Numbered from the stretch's first letter, positions 25,293-35,339 are shown. The stretch is 64,000 nucleotides of DNA from Lachnospiraceae bacterium (GCA_017622875.1 JAGAQG010000052.1:56428-120427); one strand, 5' to 3'. Notes: generated by a model from the sequence alone, not told the origin. Numbers and translations are program-made.

Positions 25293-26516
25293 ATGGCTAA
25301 AATTACCTATTTTGCACCAGATACAGATGCTTATGTAGAAAGTGTAATGCGTCATATTAAAGAGTTTGAAGAACTGACGGGAGATACCGTAGAATTTCGT
25401 ATCATCACAAGTGATGAGTATTATTCGAACCAGATTCAGGGATATCTGGCAGAGGAAGGCGGAGCTGACGTTTATATGTCCGGTCCAATCTTGCAGTGGG
25501 AACATCTGAATGCTGGATTTGTAGAACCATTGGATGAATATATTGCAAAACAGGAAGATTGGTATCACTTTGAAGAGTTTATTCCAAATCTGATCAATGC
25601 GAACCGTTGGAGCGGAAAATTTGGTGATCCATTAGGAGCAGGTCCGGTAATCTCTATTCCGATCAACTGTGAATCTTACAATGTGGCATATAATAAAGAT
25701 ATTTTTGAAAAATATAATCTGCAGGTTCCAAGAACATGGGAAGAATATTTTGAAACATCCAAATGGATCGCAGAAAACGTAGAAGGAGCCAGAGGGTTTG
25801 CCCAGAGGGGTACCACTTCATGGCATACCATGTTTACAGGATTCGCAACCCAGTACTGGTCTATGGGAGCTACAGATTTTGATGAGAATGGAAAATGCGC
25901 AATTGCCTCTGAGAAAGCCGTGGAAGCTACCGAAAAATTCATTGAAGCATTAAAGGTTTCCGGACCGACAGAGTGGCCAACCCAGAGATGGTACGAGCTG
26001 GCGCTGGATTTCTGTGCCGGAAAGTATGGGCTGATCGTAGATTCGGATCATTATGTGGCATATTATGAAAATCCGGAAATGTCTTCTATGACTGGAAGAG
26101 TAGGCTATGCGACAACGCCTGTGAATGCAGAAGGAAAATCTGTACCAAATATGTATACCTGGGGGCTTGTGATGAACAAACAGTCCAAGGTAAAAGATGC
26201 TGCATGGAGATTTATGCAGTGGGCATCCAGCAAGGAATTTCTTGTTCGTGCTGCTTTTGAAGGAAACATGAACCCGACAAGATCAAGTGTGTGGGAAGAC
26301 GAACGTTTTAAAGAACATGTGTCCGGCTGGGGTGATTTTGCAAAAGTATCCAGAAAGCTTGCTGAGGAAGATGGTAAGATTTTAGTTACACCTACCTATA
26401 AATACAGAATTGTAGCAGAACGCTGGGTCAAAGCGTTGCTGGAAGCATATGATACAGGAAAGGTGAAGGCAGCACTAGAAGCAGCAGCAAAAGAGATTGA
26501 CGAGATCATGGCATAA
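25293..26516 (+). CDS. Solute-binding protein of ABC sugar type, without signal peptide
   Basis: A 407-residue protein of the family 1 extracellular solute-binding fold (maltose/sugar type): features include ITYFAPDTDAY, GGADVYMSGP, PINCESYNVAYNKDIFEKY and a C-terminal WRFMQWASSKEF region. Surprisingly the first residues, MAKITYFAP, enter the fold at once; there is no signal peptide, no lipobox Cys, and no upstream in-frame start with one. No permease or ATPase genes follow. It is therefore probably cytoplasmic, possibly a ligand sensor partnering the divergent AraC-type regulator. Confidence 0.8.
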   Translation: MAKITYFAPDTDAYVESVMRHIKEFEELTGDTVEFRIITSDEYYSNQIQGYLAEEGGADVYMSGPILQWEHLNAGFVEPLDEYIAKQEDWYHFEEFIPNLINANRWSGKFGDPLGAGPVISIPINCESYNVAYNKDIFEKYNLQVPRTWEEYFETSKWIAENVEGARGFAQRGTTSWHTMFTGFATQYWSMGATDFDENGKCAIASEKAVEATEKFIEALKVSGPTEWPTQRWYELALDFCAGKYGLIVDSDHYVAYYENPEMSSMTGRVGYATTPVNAEGKSVPNMYTWGLVMNKQSKVKDAAWRFMQWASSKEFLVRAAFEGNMNPTRSSVWEDERFKEHVSGWGDFAKVSRKLAEEDGKILVTPTYKYRIVAERWVKALLEAYDTGKVKAALEAAAKEIDEIMA

Positions 26517-26525
26517 AAACGATTT

Positions 26526-26552
26526 TGAGGGAGCATTTTAAATGCTCCCTCA
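26526..26552. terminator. Bidirectional hairpin after the solute-binding protein gene
   Basis: TGAGGGAGCATTT (26526-26538) pairs with AAATGCTCCCTCA (26540-26552); in practice about 11 bp with a short loop. It lies between converging genes. Confidence 0.78.
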
Positions 26553-26557
26553 TGTTA

Positions 26558-27361
26558 TTATACCTTTATAAATTCCGGCTGTCGTTTTTTGAAAATTGTA
26601 TAATATTCAAATCCGCATTCTTTTAAAATATCAGGAACTTTCTGGAAGTCATATGCCAGATGTTCCGGCTTATGCCCGTCAGAACCGATCGTCAGAATCT
26701 CACCGCCTAATTCTTTATAACGTTTCAGAATATCTGTGTGAGGATTCGGAAAACCAAGTCCGTATTTAAAGCCTGCAGTGTTCAGTTCCAGTCCAATGTT
26801 TTTTGAAATTAATGTTTTTAAGACTTCATCTAATATTTCTGCGTATTTCTGGTAAGAATAATTAGCAGCCTTGGCCGGAGCGTAGCGGACGATATAGTCA
26901 ATGTGTCCGTATACATCAATATTATCGAACTCTGTTACATTTTCTAAAATGGTTTCAAAATAGCGAAGAATTCCGCTGTAGTCGCTTTTGTCCTGCCAGT
27001 ATTCAGGAAAGTATGGATCCATGTGATCGACCAAATGGGAAGAACCAATGACAAAATCCCAGTCCCATTCATCTGACAGTTTGATTAATTCGTTTTTAAT
27101 ACCTGGCTGGAGCCCAAGCTCAATACCTGTATATAAAGTGATCTGGTTTCCGTATCGAGCGCGCAGTTCCTCATGCTTTTTGAAATATTTGTTCACATCA
27201 AATGTAAAATCATAATCAGGGTATGGGTAATCCGGATCCATATGATCGGTCATACAGATCATTTTTAATCCTGAGCGGATTGCCTGCTCGATCATGCTTT
27301 CCGGAGCAGCAGTACTGTCGGGAGAGAAAGAAGTGTGGTTATGGTAGTCGCAGATTATCAT
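26558..27361 (-). CDS. PHP-domain phosphoesterase, histidinol-phosphatase-like (HisJ/HisK type)
   Basis: A 267-residue PHP metalloenzyme. The metal motif DYHNHTSFSPDS is at the very start, then TDHMD, GIELGLQPG, GSSHLVD, DVYGHIDYIVRY and GSDGHKPEHL. Family members hydrolyse histidinol phosphate or related phosphoesters; no his genes are near, so the substrate is open. The reading frame runs 69 codons further upstream, but those are low-complexity and AAAGG lies before the ATG at 27361, which I choose. Confidence 0.85.
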   Translation of the reverse strand: MIICDYHNHTSFSPDSTAAPESMIEQAIRSGLKMICMTDHMDPDYPYPDYDFTFDVNKYFKKHEELRARYGNQITLYTGIELGLQPGIKNELIKLSDEWDWDFVIGSSHLVDHMDPYFPEYWQDKSDYSGILRYFETILENVTEFDNIDVYGHIDYIVRYAPAKAANYSYQKYAEILDEVLKTLISKNIGLELNTAGFKYGLGFPNPHTDILKRYKELGGEILTIGSDGHKPEHLAYDFQKVPDILKECGFEYYTIFKKRQPEFIKV

Positions 27362-27485
27362 AAAATTACCTTTCTGTACATCTGTCATTCGTATGATTTT
27401 TTTCTTATTTCTACTATAATAAAAAAGACTGTCGAAGTAAACAAAAAATATGTTAAAAAAATAACATTTTTTACGAAAATAATAC

Positions 27486-27514
27486 TTGAATTTTTGCATA
27501 GGATTATGTACAAT
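27486..27514 (+). promoter_or_regulatory. gap promoter
   Basis: TTGAAT (27486-27491) and TACAAT (27509-27514) with a 17-base spacer, leaving about 75 bases of leader before the start codon. Confidence 0.8.
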
Positions 27515-27595
27515 ATATGCAGATTGGGAATAATTTAACATTAATCTCAAAAAAATACTTTTATGCACAATTTATATTTCAGGAGGATGAAAATC

Positions 27596-28615
27596 ATGGC
27601 AGTTAAAGTAGCAATTAATGGTTTTGGACGTATTGGACGTCTTGCATTCAGACAGATGTTCGGAGCAGAAGGATTTGAAATCGTTGCAATCAACGACTTA
27701 ACAAGCCCAGAAATGTTAGCTCACTTATTAAAATACGACTCTACACAGGGTAGATACGCTAAAGCTGATACAGTAGTAGCTGGCGAAGATTCTATCACAG
27801 TTGACGGAAAAGAAATCAAAATTTACGCAAAAGCTAACGCAGCTGAACTTCCTTGGGGAGAAATCGGTGTTGACGTAGTTCTTGAATGTACAGGTTTCTA
27901 CACATCTAAAGCAAAAGCTCAGGCACACATCGATGCAGGCGCTAAATATGTTGTTATCTCTGCACCAGCAGGAAACGACCTTCCAACAATCGTTTACAAT
28001 GTAAACCATGACAAACTTATATCAGAAGATCAGATCATCTCTGCAGCTTCTTGTACAACAAACTGCTTAGCACCAATGGCTAAAGCACTTAACGACTTAG
28101 CACCAATCAAAACTGGTATCATGTGCACAATCCACGCTTACACAGGCGATCAGATGACACTTGACGGACCACAGAGAAAAGGCGATAAGAGACGTTCTCG
28201 TGCAGCTGCTTGCAACATCGTTCCAAACAGCACAGGTGCTGCTAAAGCTATCGGCTTAGTTATCCCAGAATTAAACGGAAAATTAATCGGTGCTGCTCAG
28301 CGAGTTCCAACCCCAACAGGTTCTACAACAATCTTAACAGCAGTTGTTGAAGGTACAGTAACAGTTGATCAGATCAACGCAGCTATGAAAGCAGCTTCTA
28401 ACGAATCTTTCGGATACAACACAGATGAAATCGTTTCCAGCGATATCGTTGGTATGACATATGGTTCTCTGTTTGATGCTACACAGACAATGGTTCTTCC
28501 ATTAGACAATGGCACAACACAGGTACAGGTAGTTTCATGGTATGACAATGAAAACTCTTACACAAGCCAGATGGTTCGTACAATCAAACACTTCGGAACA
28601 TTAATGAACAAATAA
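27596..28615 (+). CDS. gap: Glyceraldehyde-3-phosphate dehydrogenase, type I
   Basis: A 339-residue NAD-dependent glycolytic dehydrogenase. The Rossmann start is [14 protein letters not shown], and the catalytic cysteine is in [12 protein letters not shown]. An in-frame ATG lies 33 bases upstream, but AGGAGGATG at 27581-27589 fixes the start at 27596. Codon use is very biased, pointing to high expression. It is the first of the glycolytic series and has its own terminator. Confidence 0.97.
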   Translation: MAVKVAINGFGRIGRLAFRQMFGAEGFEIVAINDLTSPEMLAHLLKYDSTQGRYAKADTVVAGEDSITVDGKEIKIYAKANAAELPWGEIGVDVVLECTGFYTSKAKAQAHIDAGAKYVVISAPAGNDLPTIVYNVNHDKLISEDQIISAASCTTNCLAPMAKALNDLAPIKTGIMCTIHAYTGDQMTLDGPQRKGDKRRSRAAACNIVPNSTGAAKAIGLVIPELNGKLIGAAQRVPTPTGSTTILTAVVEGTVTVDQINAAMKAASNESFGYNTDEIVSSDIVGMTYGSLFDATQTMVLPLDNGTTQVQVVSWYDNENSYTSQMVRTIKHFGTLMNK

Positions 28616-28658
28616 TTAATGGACGTGGAGAACGTTTGACGGGTTAAATTTAGACCTC

Positions 28659-28696
28659 AAAGGGTCCGGTCTTTTTGGACCGGACCCTTTTTTAAC
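28659..28696 (+). terminator. Terminator between gap and pgk
   Basis: AAAGGGTCCGGTC (28659-28671) pairs with GACCGGACCCTTT (28678-28690), followed by more T. A 13-bp GC-rich stem; it probably sets gap expression above that of the distal genes. Confidence 0.9.
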
Positions 28697-28738
28697 AAAT
28701 ATTAAACTAAACAAAATATAAACAAGGAGGCATACAAA

Positions 28739-29962
28739 ATGTCACTTAACAAGAAAAGCGTAGATGATTTTAACGCAAAAGGCAAAAGAGTATTAGTAAG
28801 ATGCGACTTTAACGTTCCATTAAAAGATGGCGTGATCACAGACGAAACACGTATCAACGCAGCTCTTCCTACAATCAACAAATTAATCGCAGATGGCGCA
28901 AAAGTAATCCTTTGCTCTCACCTCGGTAAAGTTAAAGAAGGACCAAACGAAAAAGAATCTTTAGCTCCAGTAGCAAAAAGACTTTCTGAAAAATTAGGCA
29001 AAGAAGTAGTATTCGTAGCGGATTACAATGTAACAGGCGAAGCTGCAACAGCAGCAGTAGCAGCTATGAACGAAGGTGATGTTGTATTACTTCAGAATAC
29101 ACGTTTCCGTGGAAAAGAAGAAACAAAGAACGGCGAAGAATTCTCTAAAGAATTAGCTGATCTTTGCGATGCATATGTATGCGACGCTTTCGGTTCTTCT
29201 CATAGAGCACATGCTTCAGTAGCTGGTGTAACAGATGTAGTTCGTGCAAAAGGCGGCGACTGTGCAGTTGGTTACTTAATGCAGAAAGAAATCGAATTCT
29301 TAGGAAATGCAGTAGAAAACCCAGTTAGACCATTCGTAGCAATCCTTGGTGGTGCTAAAGTTGCTGATAAATTAAATGTTATCTCTAACTTACTTGAAAA
29401 ATGTGACACACTCATCATCGGTGGTGGTATGGCTTACACATTCTTAAAAGCAAAAGGATACGAAATCGGTACTTCTTTAGTAGATGATGAAAAGCTTGAC
29501 TACTGTAAAGAAATGATGGCAAAAGCTGAAAGCTTAGGAAAACAGCTTCTCCTTCCAATCGATACAACAATCGCAGCTGCATTCCCAAGCCCAATCGATG
29601 CTGAAATCGAAGTAAGTGTTGTACCATCTAATGAAATCCCTGCAGATATGATGGGTCTTGATATCGGAACAGCTACAGCTGAATTATATGCAAATGCTGT
29701 AAAATCTGCTAAGACAGTTGTTTGGAACGGACCTATGGGTGTATTCGAAAACCCTATCCTTGCAAAAGGTACAATCGCAGTAGCTCAGTCTTTAGCTGAT
29801 ACAGATGCAACAACAATCATCGGTGGCGGTGATTCCGCAGCAGCTGTTAACCAGTTAGGTTTCGCTGATAAGATGTCTCACATCTCTACAGGTGGTGGTG
29901 CTTCTCTCGAATTCTTAGAAGGAAAAACATTACCAGGCGTTGCAGCAGCAGACGACAAATAA
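28739..29962 (+). CDS. pgk: Phosphoglycerate kinase
   Basis: A 407-residue glycolytic kinase making ATP from 1,3-bisphosphoglycerate. Signature [15 protein letters not shown] is at residues 17-31; the nucleotide motif GPMGVFENP and the C-terminal GGGDSAAAV are present. GGAGG precedes the ATG. Codon bias is as strong as in gap. I see no clear promoter in the 42 bases after the gap terminator, so read-through probably feeds pgk. Confidence 0.97.
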   Translation: MSLNKKSVDDFNAKGKRVLVRCDFNVPLKDGVITDETRINAALPTINKLIADGAKVILCSHLGKVKEGPNEKESLAPVAKRLSEKLGKEVVFVADYNVTGEAATAAVAAMNEGDVVLLQNTRFRGKEETKNGEEFSKELADLCDAYVCDAFGSSHRAHASVAGVTDVVRAKGGDCAVGYLMQKEIEFLGNAVENPVRPFVAILGGAKVADKLNVISNLLEKCDTLIIGGGMAYTFLKAKGYEIGTSLVDDEKLDYCKEMMAKAESLGKQLLLPIDTTIAAAFPSPIDAEIEVSVVPSNEIPADMMGLDIGTATAELYANAVKSAKTVVWNGPMGVFENPILAKGTIAVAQSLADTDATTIIGGGDSAAAVNQLGFADKMSHISTGGGASLEFLEGKTLPGVAAADDK

Positions 29963-30005
29963 ATTCGATTATCTGATAAAAATTATAATTTAGGAGAACA
30001 ATACA

Positions 30006-30755
30006 ATGGCAAGAAGAAAAATCGTAGCTGGTAACTGGAAAATGAACATGACTCCAAGCCAGGCTTTAGAATTAGTTGAAACATTAAAACCATTAGTAGT
30101 TAGCGAAGATGTAGATGTAGTTTACTGTGTACCAGCAATCGACATCGTACCAGTAGTAGAAGCTGTAAAAGGCACAAACGTTGCAGTAGGTGCTGAAAAC
30201 ATGTACTTCGAAGAAAAAGGTGCTTTCACAGGTGAAATCTCTGCAGATATGTTATTAGATGCAGGTGTTAAATATGTTATCCTTGGCCACTCTGAAAGAC
30301 GTGACTACTTCAAAGAAGACGATGCTTTATTAAACAAAAAAGTGAAAAAAGCAATCGAAAAAGGTCTTACACCAATCCTTTGCTGCGGCGAATCTCTTGA
30401 ACAGAGAGAAATGGGCGTTACTATGGACTGGATCAGACTTCAGATCAAATCTGACTTAGTTGGTGTTGCTGCAGCAGACGTAGCTAACATGGTTATCGCT
30501 TACGAACCAATCTGGGCTATCGGAACAGGTAAAACAGCTACAACAGAACAGGCTCAGGAAGTTTGTAAAGGAATCCGTGAACTCATCGCTGAAATGTATG
30601 ATGAAGCTACAGCAGAAGCAGTTCGTATTCAGTACGGCGGATCTGTTAACGCAGCTACAGCAGCTGATCTCTTCTCTCAGCCAGACATCGATGGTGGTTT
30701 AGTAGGTGGAGCAGCATTAAAAGCTGATTTCGGCAAGATCGTTAACTACAAATAA
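30006..30755 (+). CDS. tpiA: Triose-phosphate isomerase
   Basis: A 249-residue TIM barrel interconverting dihydroxyacetone phosphate and glyceraldehyde-3-phosphate. Catalytic Lys is in AGNWKMN, His in GHSERR and Glu in [12 protein letters not shown]; the phosphate loop is GGSVN. AGGAGA precedes the ATG, 43 bases after pgk. Codon use is strongly biased. Confidence 0.97.
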   Translation: MARRKIVAGNWKMNMTPSQALELVETLKPLVVSEDVDVVYCVPAIDIVPVVEAVKGTNVAVGAENMYFEEKGAFTGEISADMLLDAGVKYVILGHSERRDYFKEDDALLNKKVKKAIEKGLTPILCCGESLEQREMGVTMDWIRLQIKSDLVGVAAADVANMVIAYEPIWAIGTGKTATTEQAQEVCKGIRELIAEMYDEATAEAVRIQYGGSVNAATAADLFSQPDIDGGLVGGAALKADFGKIVNYK

Positions 30756-30787
30756 TTTAAGTTATTTAGAATAGGAACTATATAAAA

Positions 30788-32326
30788 ATGAGTAAAAAAC
30801 CAACCGTATTAATGATTTTAGATGGCTATGGTTTAAATGAAAGAACTGATGCAAACGCAGTTGCAGAAGCGAAAACTCCAGTCATGGACGGTCTTATGAA
30901 GGACTATCCATTTGTAAAAGGAAATGCCAGCGGTATGGCTGTTGGACTTCCTGAAGGACAGATGGGTAACTCTGAAGTAGGTCATTTAAACATGGGTGCC
31001 GGACGTATCGTATACCAGGAACTCACAAGAATCACAAAAGAAATCCAGGATGGCGATTTCTTTAAGAATGAAGCGCTTCTTGCTGCAGTAGAAAACTGCA
31101 AAAAGAAAGGTTCTGCACTTCATATGTGGGGACTTGTATCTGATGGCGGCGTTCATAGCCACAATACACATATCTACGGATTATTAGAACTCGCTAAAAG
31201 AGAAGGACTTGAAAAAGTCTATGTACATTGCTTCCTTGACGGACGTGATACACCACCTGCATCAGGTAAAGATTATGTTGCTGAGTTAGTAGACAAAATG
31301 CACGAAATCGGTGTTGGTGAAGTTGGTGTGGTTTCCGGACGTTACTATGCAATGGACCGTGATAATCGCTGGGATCGTGTAGAATTAGCATACAATGCAC
31401 TTGTAAAAGGTGAAGGTGTAGAAGCAACTGACCCTGTACAGGCAATCGCTGATTCTTACGCAGAAGAAGTTTACGATGAATTCGTAAAACCAACTGTTTG
31501 CATGAAAGATGGTAAACCAGTTGCAACTGTTCAGGATGGAGACAGTGTCATCTTTTTCAACTTCCGTCCAGACCGCGCAAGAGAACTTACAAGAGCATTC
31601 TGCTCTGATGAGTTTGATGGTTTTGCAAGAGAAAAAAGACTGGATCTCACATACGTATGCTTCACAGAATACGATGTAACAATCCCTAACAAAATCGTTG
31701 CATTCCATAAAGTATCTCTGGAAAATACTTTTGGTGAATACCTTGCAAAATGCGGCAAAACACAGGCAAGAATTGCTGAAACAGAAAAATATGCACACGT
31801 TACATTCTTCTTCAACGGTGGCGTAGAAGAGCCAAACGAAGGCGAAGATCGTATCCTTGTAAAATCTCCAAAGGTTGCAACTTATGACTTACAGCCTGAA
31901 ATGAGCGCTTACGGTGTATGTGATAAACTCGTTGAAGCAATCAAATCTGATAAATATGATGTGATCATCATCAACTTCGCTAACCCTGACATGGTAGGTC
32001 ATACAGGCATTGAAGAAGCAGCAATCAAGGCAGTAGAAGCCGTCGATGAATGTGTTGGAAAAGCTGTAGAAGCTTTAAAAGAAGTTGATGGACAGATGTT
32101 TATCTGTGCTGACCACGGTAATGCAGAACAGTTATTAGACTATGAAACAGGTGCTCCATTTACTGCACATACAGTAAACCCAGTACCATTCATTCTTGTA
32201 AATGCTGATCCTGCTTACAAGCTTCGTGAAGGTGGATGCCTTGCTGATATCATCCCAACACTCTTAGAGCTGATGGATATGGAACAGCCGGCAGAAATGA
32301 CAGGTAAGTCATTACTCGTAAAATAA
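30788..32326 (+). CDS. gpmI: 2,3-bisphosphoglycerate-independent phosphoglycerate mutase
   Basis: A 512-residue Mn-dependent mutase of the alkaline-phosphatase clan. The catalytic serine lies in MGNSEVGHLNMGAGR; other motifs are GLVSDGGVHSH, HCFLDGRDTPP, SGRYYAMDRDNRWDR and CADHGNAEQ. It is 32 bases after tpiA and co-transcribed. Codon bias is strong but slightly relaxed toward the 3' end. Confidence 0.97.
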   Translation: MSKKPTVLMILDGYGLNERTDANAVAEAKTPVMDGLMKDYPFVKGNASGMAVGLPEGQMGNSEVGHLNMGAGRIVYQELTRITKEIQDGDFFKNEALLAAVENCKKKGSALHMWGLVSDGGVHSHNTHIYGLLELAKREGLEKVYVHCFLDGRDTPPASGKDYVAELVDKMHEIGVGEVGVVSGRYYAMDRDNRWDRVELAYNALVKGEGVEATDPVQAIADSYAEEVYDEFVKPTVCMKDGKPVATVQDGDSVIFFNFRPDRARELTRAFCSDEFDGFAREKRLDLTYVCFTEYDVTIPNKIVAFHKVSLENTFGEYLAKCGKTQARIAETEKYAHVTFFFNGGVEEPNEGEDRILVKSPKVATYDLQPEMSAYGVCDKLVEAIKSDKYDVIIINFANPDMVGHTGIEEAAIKAVEAVDECVGKAVEALKEVDGQMFICADHGNAEQLLDYETGAPFTAHTVNPVPFILVNADPAYKLREGGCLADIIPTLLELMDMEQPAEMTGKSLLVK

Positions 32327-32369
32327 GAACCGAAAGTCTTATTTGAACCTTCAGATTGAATGAAAAATT

Positions 32370-32414
32370 AAGAACCTGCTTATACTATTGTAAAGTATAA
32401 GGAGGTTCTTTTTT
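32370..32414 (+). promoter_or_regulatory. Hairpin with T run that contains the eno ribosome-binding site
   Basis: AAGAACCT (32370-32377) pairs with AGGTTCTT (32403-32410), and TTATACT (32380-32386) pairs with AGTATAA (32394-32400); TTTTTT runs into the eno ATG at 32415. GGAGG (32401-32405) sits in the 3' arm. It looks like a terminator for gpmI and at the same time masks the eno ribosome site. A TATACT in the 5' arm, with TTGAAT 19 bases upstream, could be a promoter that would yield eno mRNA lacking the 5' arm. Confidence 0.7.
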
Positions 32415-33698
32415 ATGTTTTATCAGTATTTACCTATTACAGATATATTTGCAAGAGAAATTTTAGATTCCAGAGGAAATCCAACTGTGGAAGCAGAGGT
32501 TACTTTGGCAGGAAAACACATCGCACGGGCCAGCGTACCATCAGGAGCATCCACAGGTCGATATGAAGCGGTGGAACTTCGAGACGGAGAAGGAAGATAC
32601 TCTGGTCTTGGTGTGCGAAAAGCAGTAGAAAATGTGAATGTAAAAATTGCTCCGCTGCTTCAGGGAGTTAATGGGCTGGAACAGCGTGCAGTTGACAAAA
32701 TGCTCCTTGAGGCAGATGGTACAGAAAATAAAACAAGTCTTGGAGCAAATGCAATCTTAAGTGTATCTATGGCAGTAGCAAGAGCAGCAGCCAAAGCATT
32801 GGGAATGCCTTTGTATCAGTATCTTGGCGGGATTCGTCCAAATGTGATGCCGATTCCCATGATGAATGTAATTAATGGAGGAAAGCATGCAAAAAATACA
32901 TTGGATTTTCAGGAATTTATGATCGTTCCGGCAGGTGCCAGCAACTTCAGCCAGGGTCTTCGCATGGGAACGGAAATTTACCATAGTCTGAAAACTCTTT
33001 TGAAAAAGAGAAATCTTGCAACTGCAGTAGGAGATGAAGGTGGCTTTGCACCGGATATCAAAGATGCACATGAAGTCTTTGAACTTTTAACAGAAGCATC
33101 CCGTATGGCTGGTTATGAGACGGGAAAAGACATTTTTTTTGCCATGGATGCAGCAGCCAGCGAACTGTACAATGAAGAGGAAAAAATCTATGAATTTCCT
33201 GGTGAAACAAAAATGACAGGGCAGAAGATTGCGAGAAAATCAAAGGTGCTGATCGAATATTATGAGGATCTGGTGGATGAATTTCCGATAATTTCTATTG
33301 AAGACGGACTTTCTGAGGATGACTGGGAAGGATGGAAAGAGCTTACTCATGCATTGGGTGATCGAATCCAGCTGGTTGGTGACGATTTGTTTGTGACGAA
33401 TACAAAGAAATTGAAAGTTGGAATTCAGATGGGTGCTGCCAATGCGATTTTGATCAAATTAAATCAGATCGGTACAGTCAGTGAGGCGATGGATGCAATT
33501 GAGCTGGCTCAAAGAAATGGCTATCGAACAGTGATTTCCCATCGTTCCGGAGAGACAGAGGATACGTTTATTGCGGATCTGGCAGTGGCGGTCAATGCAG
33601 GGCAGATCAAAACAGGTGCACCATGCAGAACAGAAAGAGTTGCGAAATATAATGAACTCCTTAGAATTGAGGAACAGTTAAATTATATATTGGATTAA
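32415..33698 (+). CDS. eno: Enolase (somewhat divergent copy)
   Basis: A 427-residue enolase converting 2-phosphoglycerate to phosphoenolpyruvate. Conserved parts: [22 protein letters not shown], the metal residues in [11 protein letters not shown] and VGDDLFVTN, the catalytic Lys region LIKLNQIGT and SHRSGETED. The loop reads [16 protein letters not shown] where many enolases have GG(S/A)HA(D)N. Codon use is clearly less biased than in the four glycolytic genes before it. The gene may be a second, specialised enolase; it remains fully intact. Confidence 0.94.
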   Translation: MFYQYLPITDIFAREILDSRGNPTVEAEVTLAGKHIARASVPSGASTGRYEAVELRDGEGRYSGLGVRKAVENVNVKIAPLLQGVNGLEQRAVDKMLLEADGTENKTSLGANAILSVSMAVARAAAKALGMPLYQYLGGIRPNVMPIPMMNVINGGKHAKNTLDFQEFMIVPAGASNFSQGLRMGTEIYHSLKTLLKKRNLATAVGDEGGFAPDIKDAHEVFELLTEASRMAGYETGKDIFFAMDAAASELYNEEEKIYEFPGETKMTGQKIARKSKVLIEYYEDLVDEFPIISIEDGLSEDDWEGWKELTHALGDRIQLVGDDLFVTNTKKLKVGIQMGAANAILIKLNQIGTVSEAMDAIELAQRNGYRTVISHRSGETEDTFIADLAVAVNAGQIKTGAPCRTERVAKYNELLRIEEQLNYILD

Positions 33699-33703
33699 CT
33701 AAT

Positions 33704-33732
33704 TTGACACGATTTCCCGATGATGTTAGAAT
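33704..33732 (+). promoter_or_regulatory. glf promoter
   Basis: TTGACA (33704-33709) and TAGAAT (33727-33732) with a 17-base spacer, 30 bases before the glf start codon. Confidence 0.78.
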
Positions 33733-33762
33733 TACAGAATAGTAATATTCGGAGGAACACAA

Positions 33763-34863
33763 ATGAAGTATGATTATTTAGTCGTGGGTGCAGGCCTTTA
33801 TGGTGCGGTATTTGCTCAGGTCGCGAAGGAAAAGGGGAAAAGTGTTTTAGTAATTGATAAAAGAAATCATATTGCGGGAAATGTATATACTGAAGAAATT
33901 GAAGGGATTAATGTACACAAATATGGTGCGCATATTTTCCATACAAACAATAAAAAAGTGTGGGAATATATTACAAAGTTTGCAGAATTTAACCGTTTTA
34001 CAAACTCACCGGTCGCAAATTATAAGGGAGAACTTTACAGTCTGCCATTTAATATGTACACCTTCAATAAAATGTGGGGCGTTGTGACACCACAGGAGGC
34101 AGCTGCGAAAATTGAAGAACAGAAGGCAGCTGCAGGTATCACAGAGCCAAAGAATTTAGAAGAACAGGCAATTAGTCTGGTCGGTACAGACATTTATGAA
34201 AAGCTTGTCAAAGGTTACACAGAAAAACAGTGGGGACGTCCATGTAACGAACTTCCAGCGTTTATTATCAAACGTTTGCCGGTTCGTCTGACATTCGATA
34301 ACAACTATTTCAATGCACTCTATCAGGGAATTCCGATGGGCGGATATACAAAGATGGTAGAAAATCTTTTAGAAGGCATTGAAGTACGTGTGGGTGAAGA
34401 TTATCTGGAAAAGAAAGCAGAATATGATGCAATGGCAGAAAAGATTGTTTATACAGGTGCCATTGATGCCTACTTTGATTATCGTCTTGGCGCGCTGGAA
34501 TATCGTTCCGTACGCTTTGAAAATGAGGTGCTTAATATGCCGAATTTCCAGGGAAATGCAGCAGTGAACTATACAGATGCAGAAACTCCTTGGACACGTA
34601 TCATTGAGCATAAATGGTTCGAATTTGGTGATCAGCCAAAGACCGTTATCAGTCGTGAATACAGCTCTGAGTGGAAGCTTGGGGATGAACCATATTATCC
34701 GGTAAATGACGAAAAGAACGGTAATCTTTATGCGGAATATAAAAAGCTTGCTGATGCGGAAAGCAATATCATTTTTGGCGGACGTCTTGGAGAATACAAG
34801 TATTACGACATGGATGCAGTAATTGCTTCGGCATTAGACATGTGTGAAAAAGAACTTGCCTAA
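33763..34863 (+). CDS. glf: UDP-galactopyranose mutase
   Basis: A 366-residue flavoenzyme that converts UDP-galactopyranose to UDP-galactofuranose for surface glycans. The FAD fold is VVGAGLYGAVFAQ with DKRNHIAGN; also seen are HKYGAHIFHTN, GYTEKQWGR and the C-terminal GRLGEYKYYDMDAVI. It stands alone with its own promoter, away from any glycan cluster in the window. Length is normal. Confidence 0.95.
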   Translation: MKYDYLVVGAGLYGAVFAQVAKEKGKSVLVIDKRNHIAGNVYTEEIEGINVHKYGAHIFHTNNKKVWEYITKFAEFNRFTNSPVANYKGELYSLPFNMYTFNKMWGVVTPQEAAAKIEEQKAAAGITEPKNLEEQAISLVGTDIYEKLVKGYTEKQWGRPCNELPAFIIKRLPVRLTFDNNYFNALYQGIPMGGYTKMVENLLEGIEVRVGEDYLEKKAEYDAMAEKIVYTGAIDAYFDYRLGALEYRSVRFENEVLNMPNFQGNAAVNYTDAETPWTRIIEHKWFEFGDQPKTVISREYSSEWKLGDEPYYPVNDEKNGNLYAEYKKLADAESNIIFGGRLGEYKYYDMDAVIASALDMCEKELA

Positions 34864-34911
34864 AATAGTGATTTTTTTGATGAATTTTTACAATTATTTC
34901 ATGGAAATCAC

Positions 34912-34940
34912 TTGAAAAGAGCAAGGGCTTGTGTTAAACT
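34912..34940 (+). promoter_or_regulatory. secG promoter
   Basis: TTGAAA (34912-34917) and TAAACT (34935-34940) with a 17-base spacer, 30 bases upstream of secG. Confidence 0.7.
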
Positions 34941-34970
34941 AACTCTGTTCGACACGTAGGAGGTGTAATC

Positions 34971-35201
34971 ATGAGAATTTTTCTTACAATTTTATTTGTA
35001 ATTGTTTGTATCGCATTATCAGTAGTTGTATTACTTCAGGAAGGAAAATCAGGTCTTGGTGCATTAACAGGCGGTAGCAGTGAAACATACTGGGGAAAGA
35101 ACAAAGGTCGTTCCGCAGAAGGAATCCTCGCTAAAGTTACAAAAATCTTAGCGGTGGTATTCATGTTACTCGCACTTTTACTGAACATGAACTTGTTTTA
35201 A
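34971..35201 (+). CDS. secG: Protein translocase subunit SecG
   Basis: A 76-residue small subunit of the SecYEG channel with two membrane helices (about 1-22 and 55-75) joined by the loop LLQEGKSGLGALTGGSSETYWGKN, a SecG signature. AGGAGGTG precedes the ATG. The order secG-rnr-smpB-ssrA is common in Firmicutes. A terminator separates it from rnr. Confidence 0.93.
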   Translation: MRIFLTILFVIVCIALSVVVLLQEGKSGLGALTGGSSETYWGKNKGRSAEGILAKVTKILAVVFMLLALLLNMNLF

Positions 35202-35206
35202 TTAGA

Positions 35207-35239
35207 AGCACTCTTGAAGTAATCAAGAGTGCTTTTTTT
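35207..35239 (+). terminator. Terminator after secG
   Basis: AGCACTCTTGA (35207-35217) pairs perfectly with TCAAGAGTGCT (35223-35233), followed by TTTTTT. Confidence 0.88.
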
Positions 35240-35339
35240 CGCGAGTGGAAAGGAAAATGTGTGTTTACACAGGCATTTGACGAGTACTGCGAAAGCCTGG
35301 ATATTGCAAATATGCAGGATGCGAGTAACGAGGAGATTT

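Noticed and set aside
34864-34911. GTGATTT...AAATCAC inverted repeat after glf as a terminator
   Set aside because: The loop is about 30 bases and no T run follows the second arm; support is too weak.
35229-35339. 37-residue N-terminal extension of RNase R
   Set aside because: It begins inside the secG terminator T run, lacks a ribosome site and has no similarity to RNase R; AGGAG supports the ATG at 35340.
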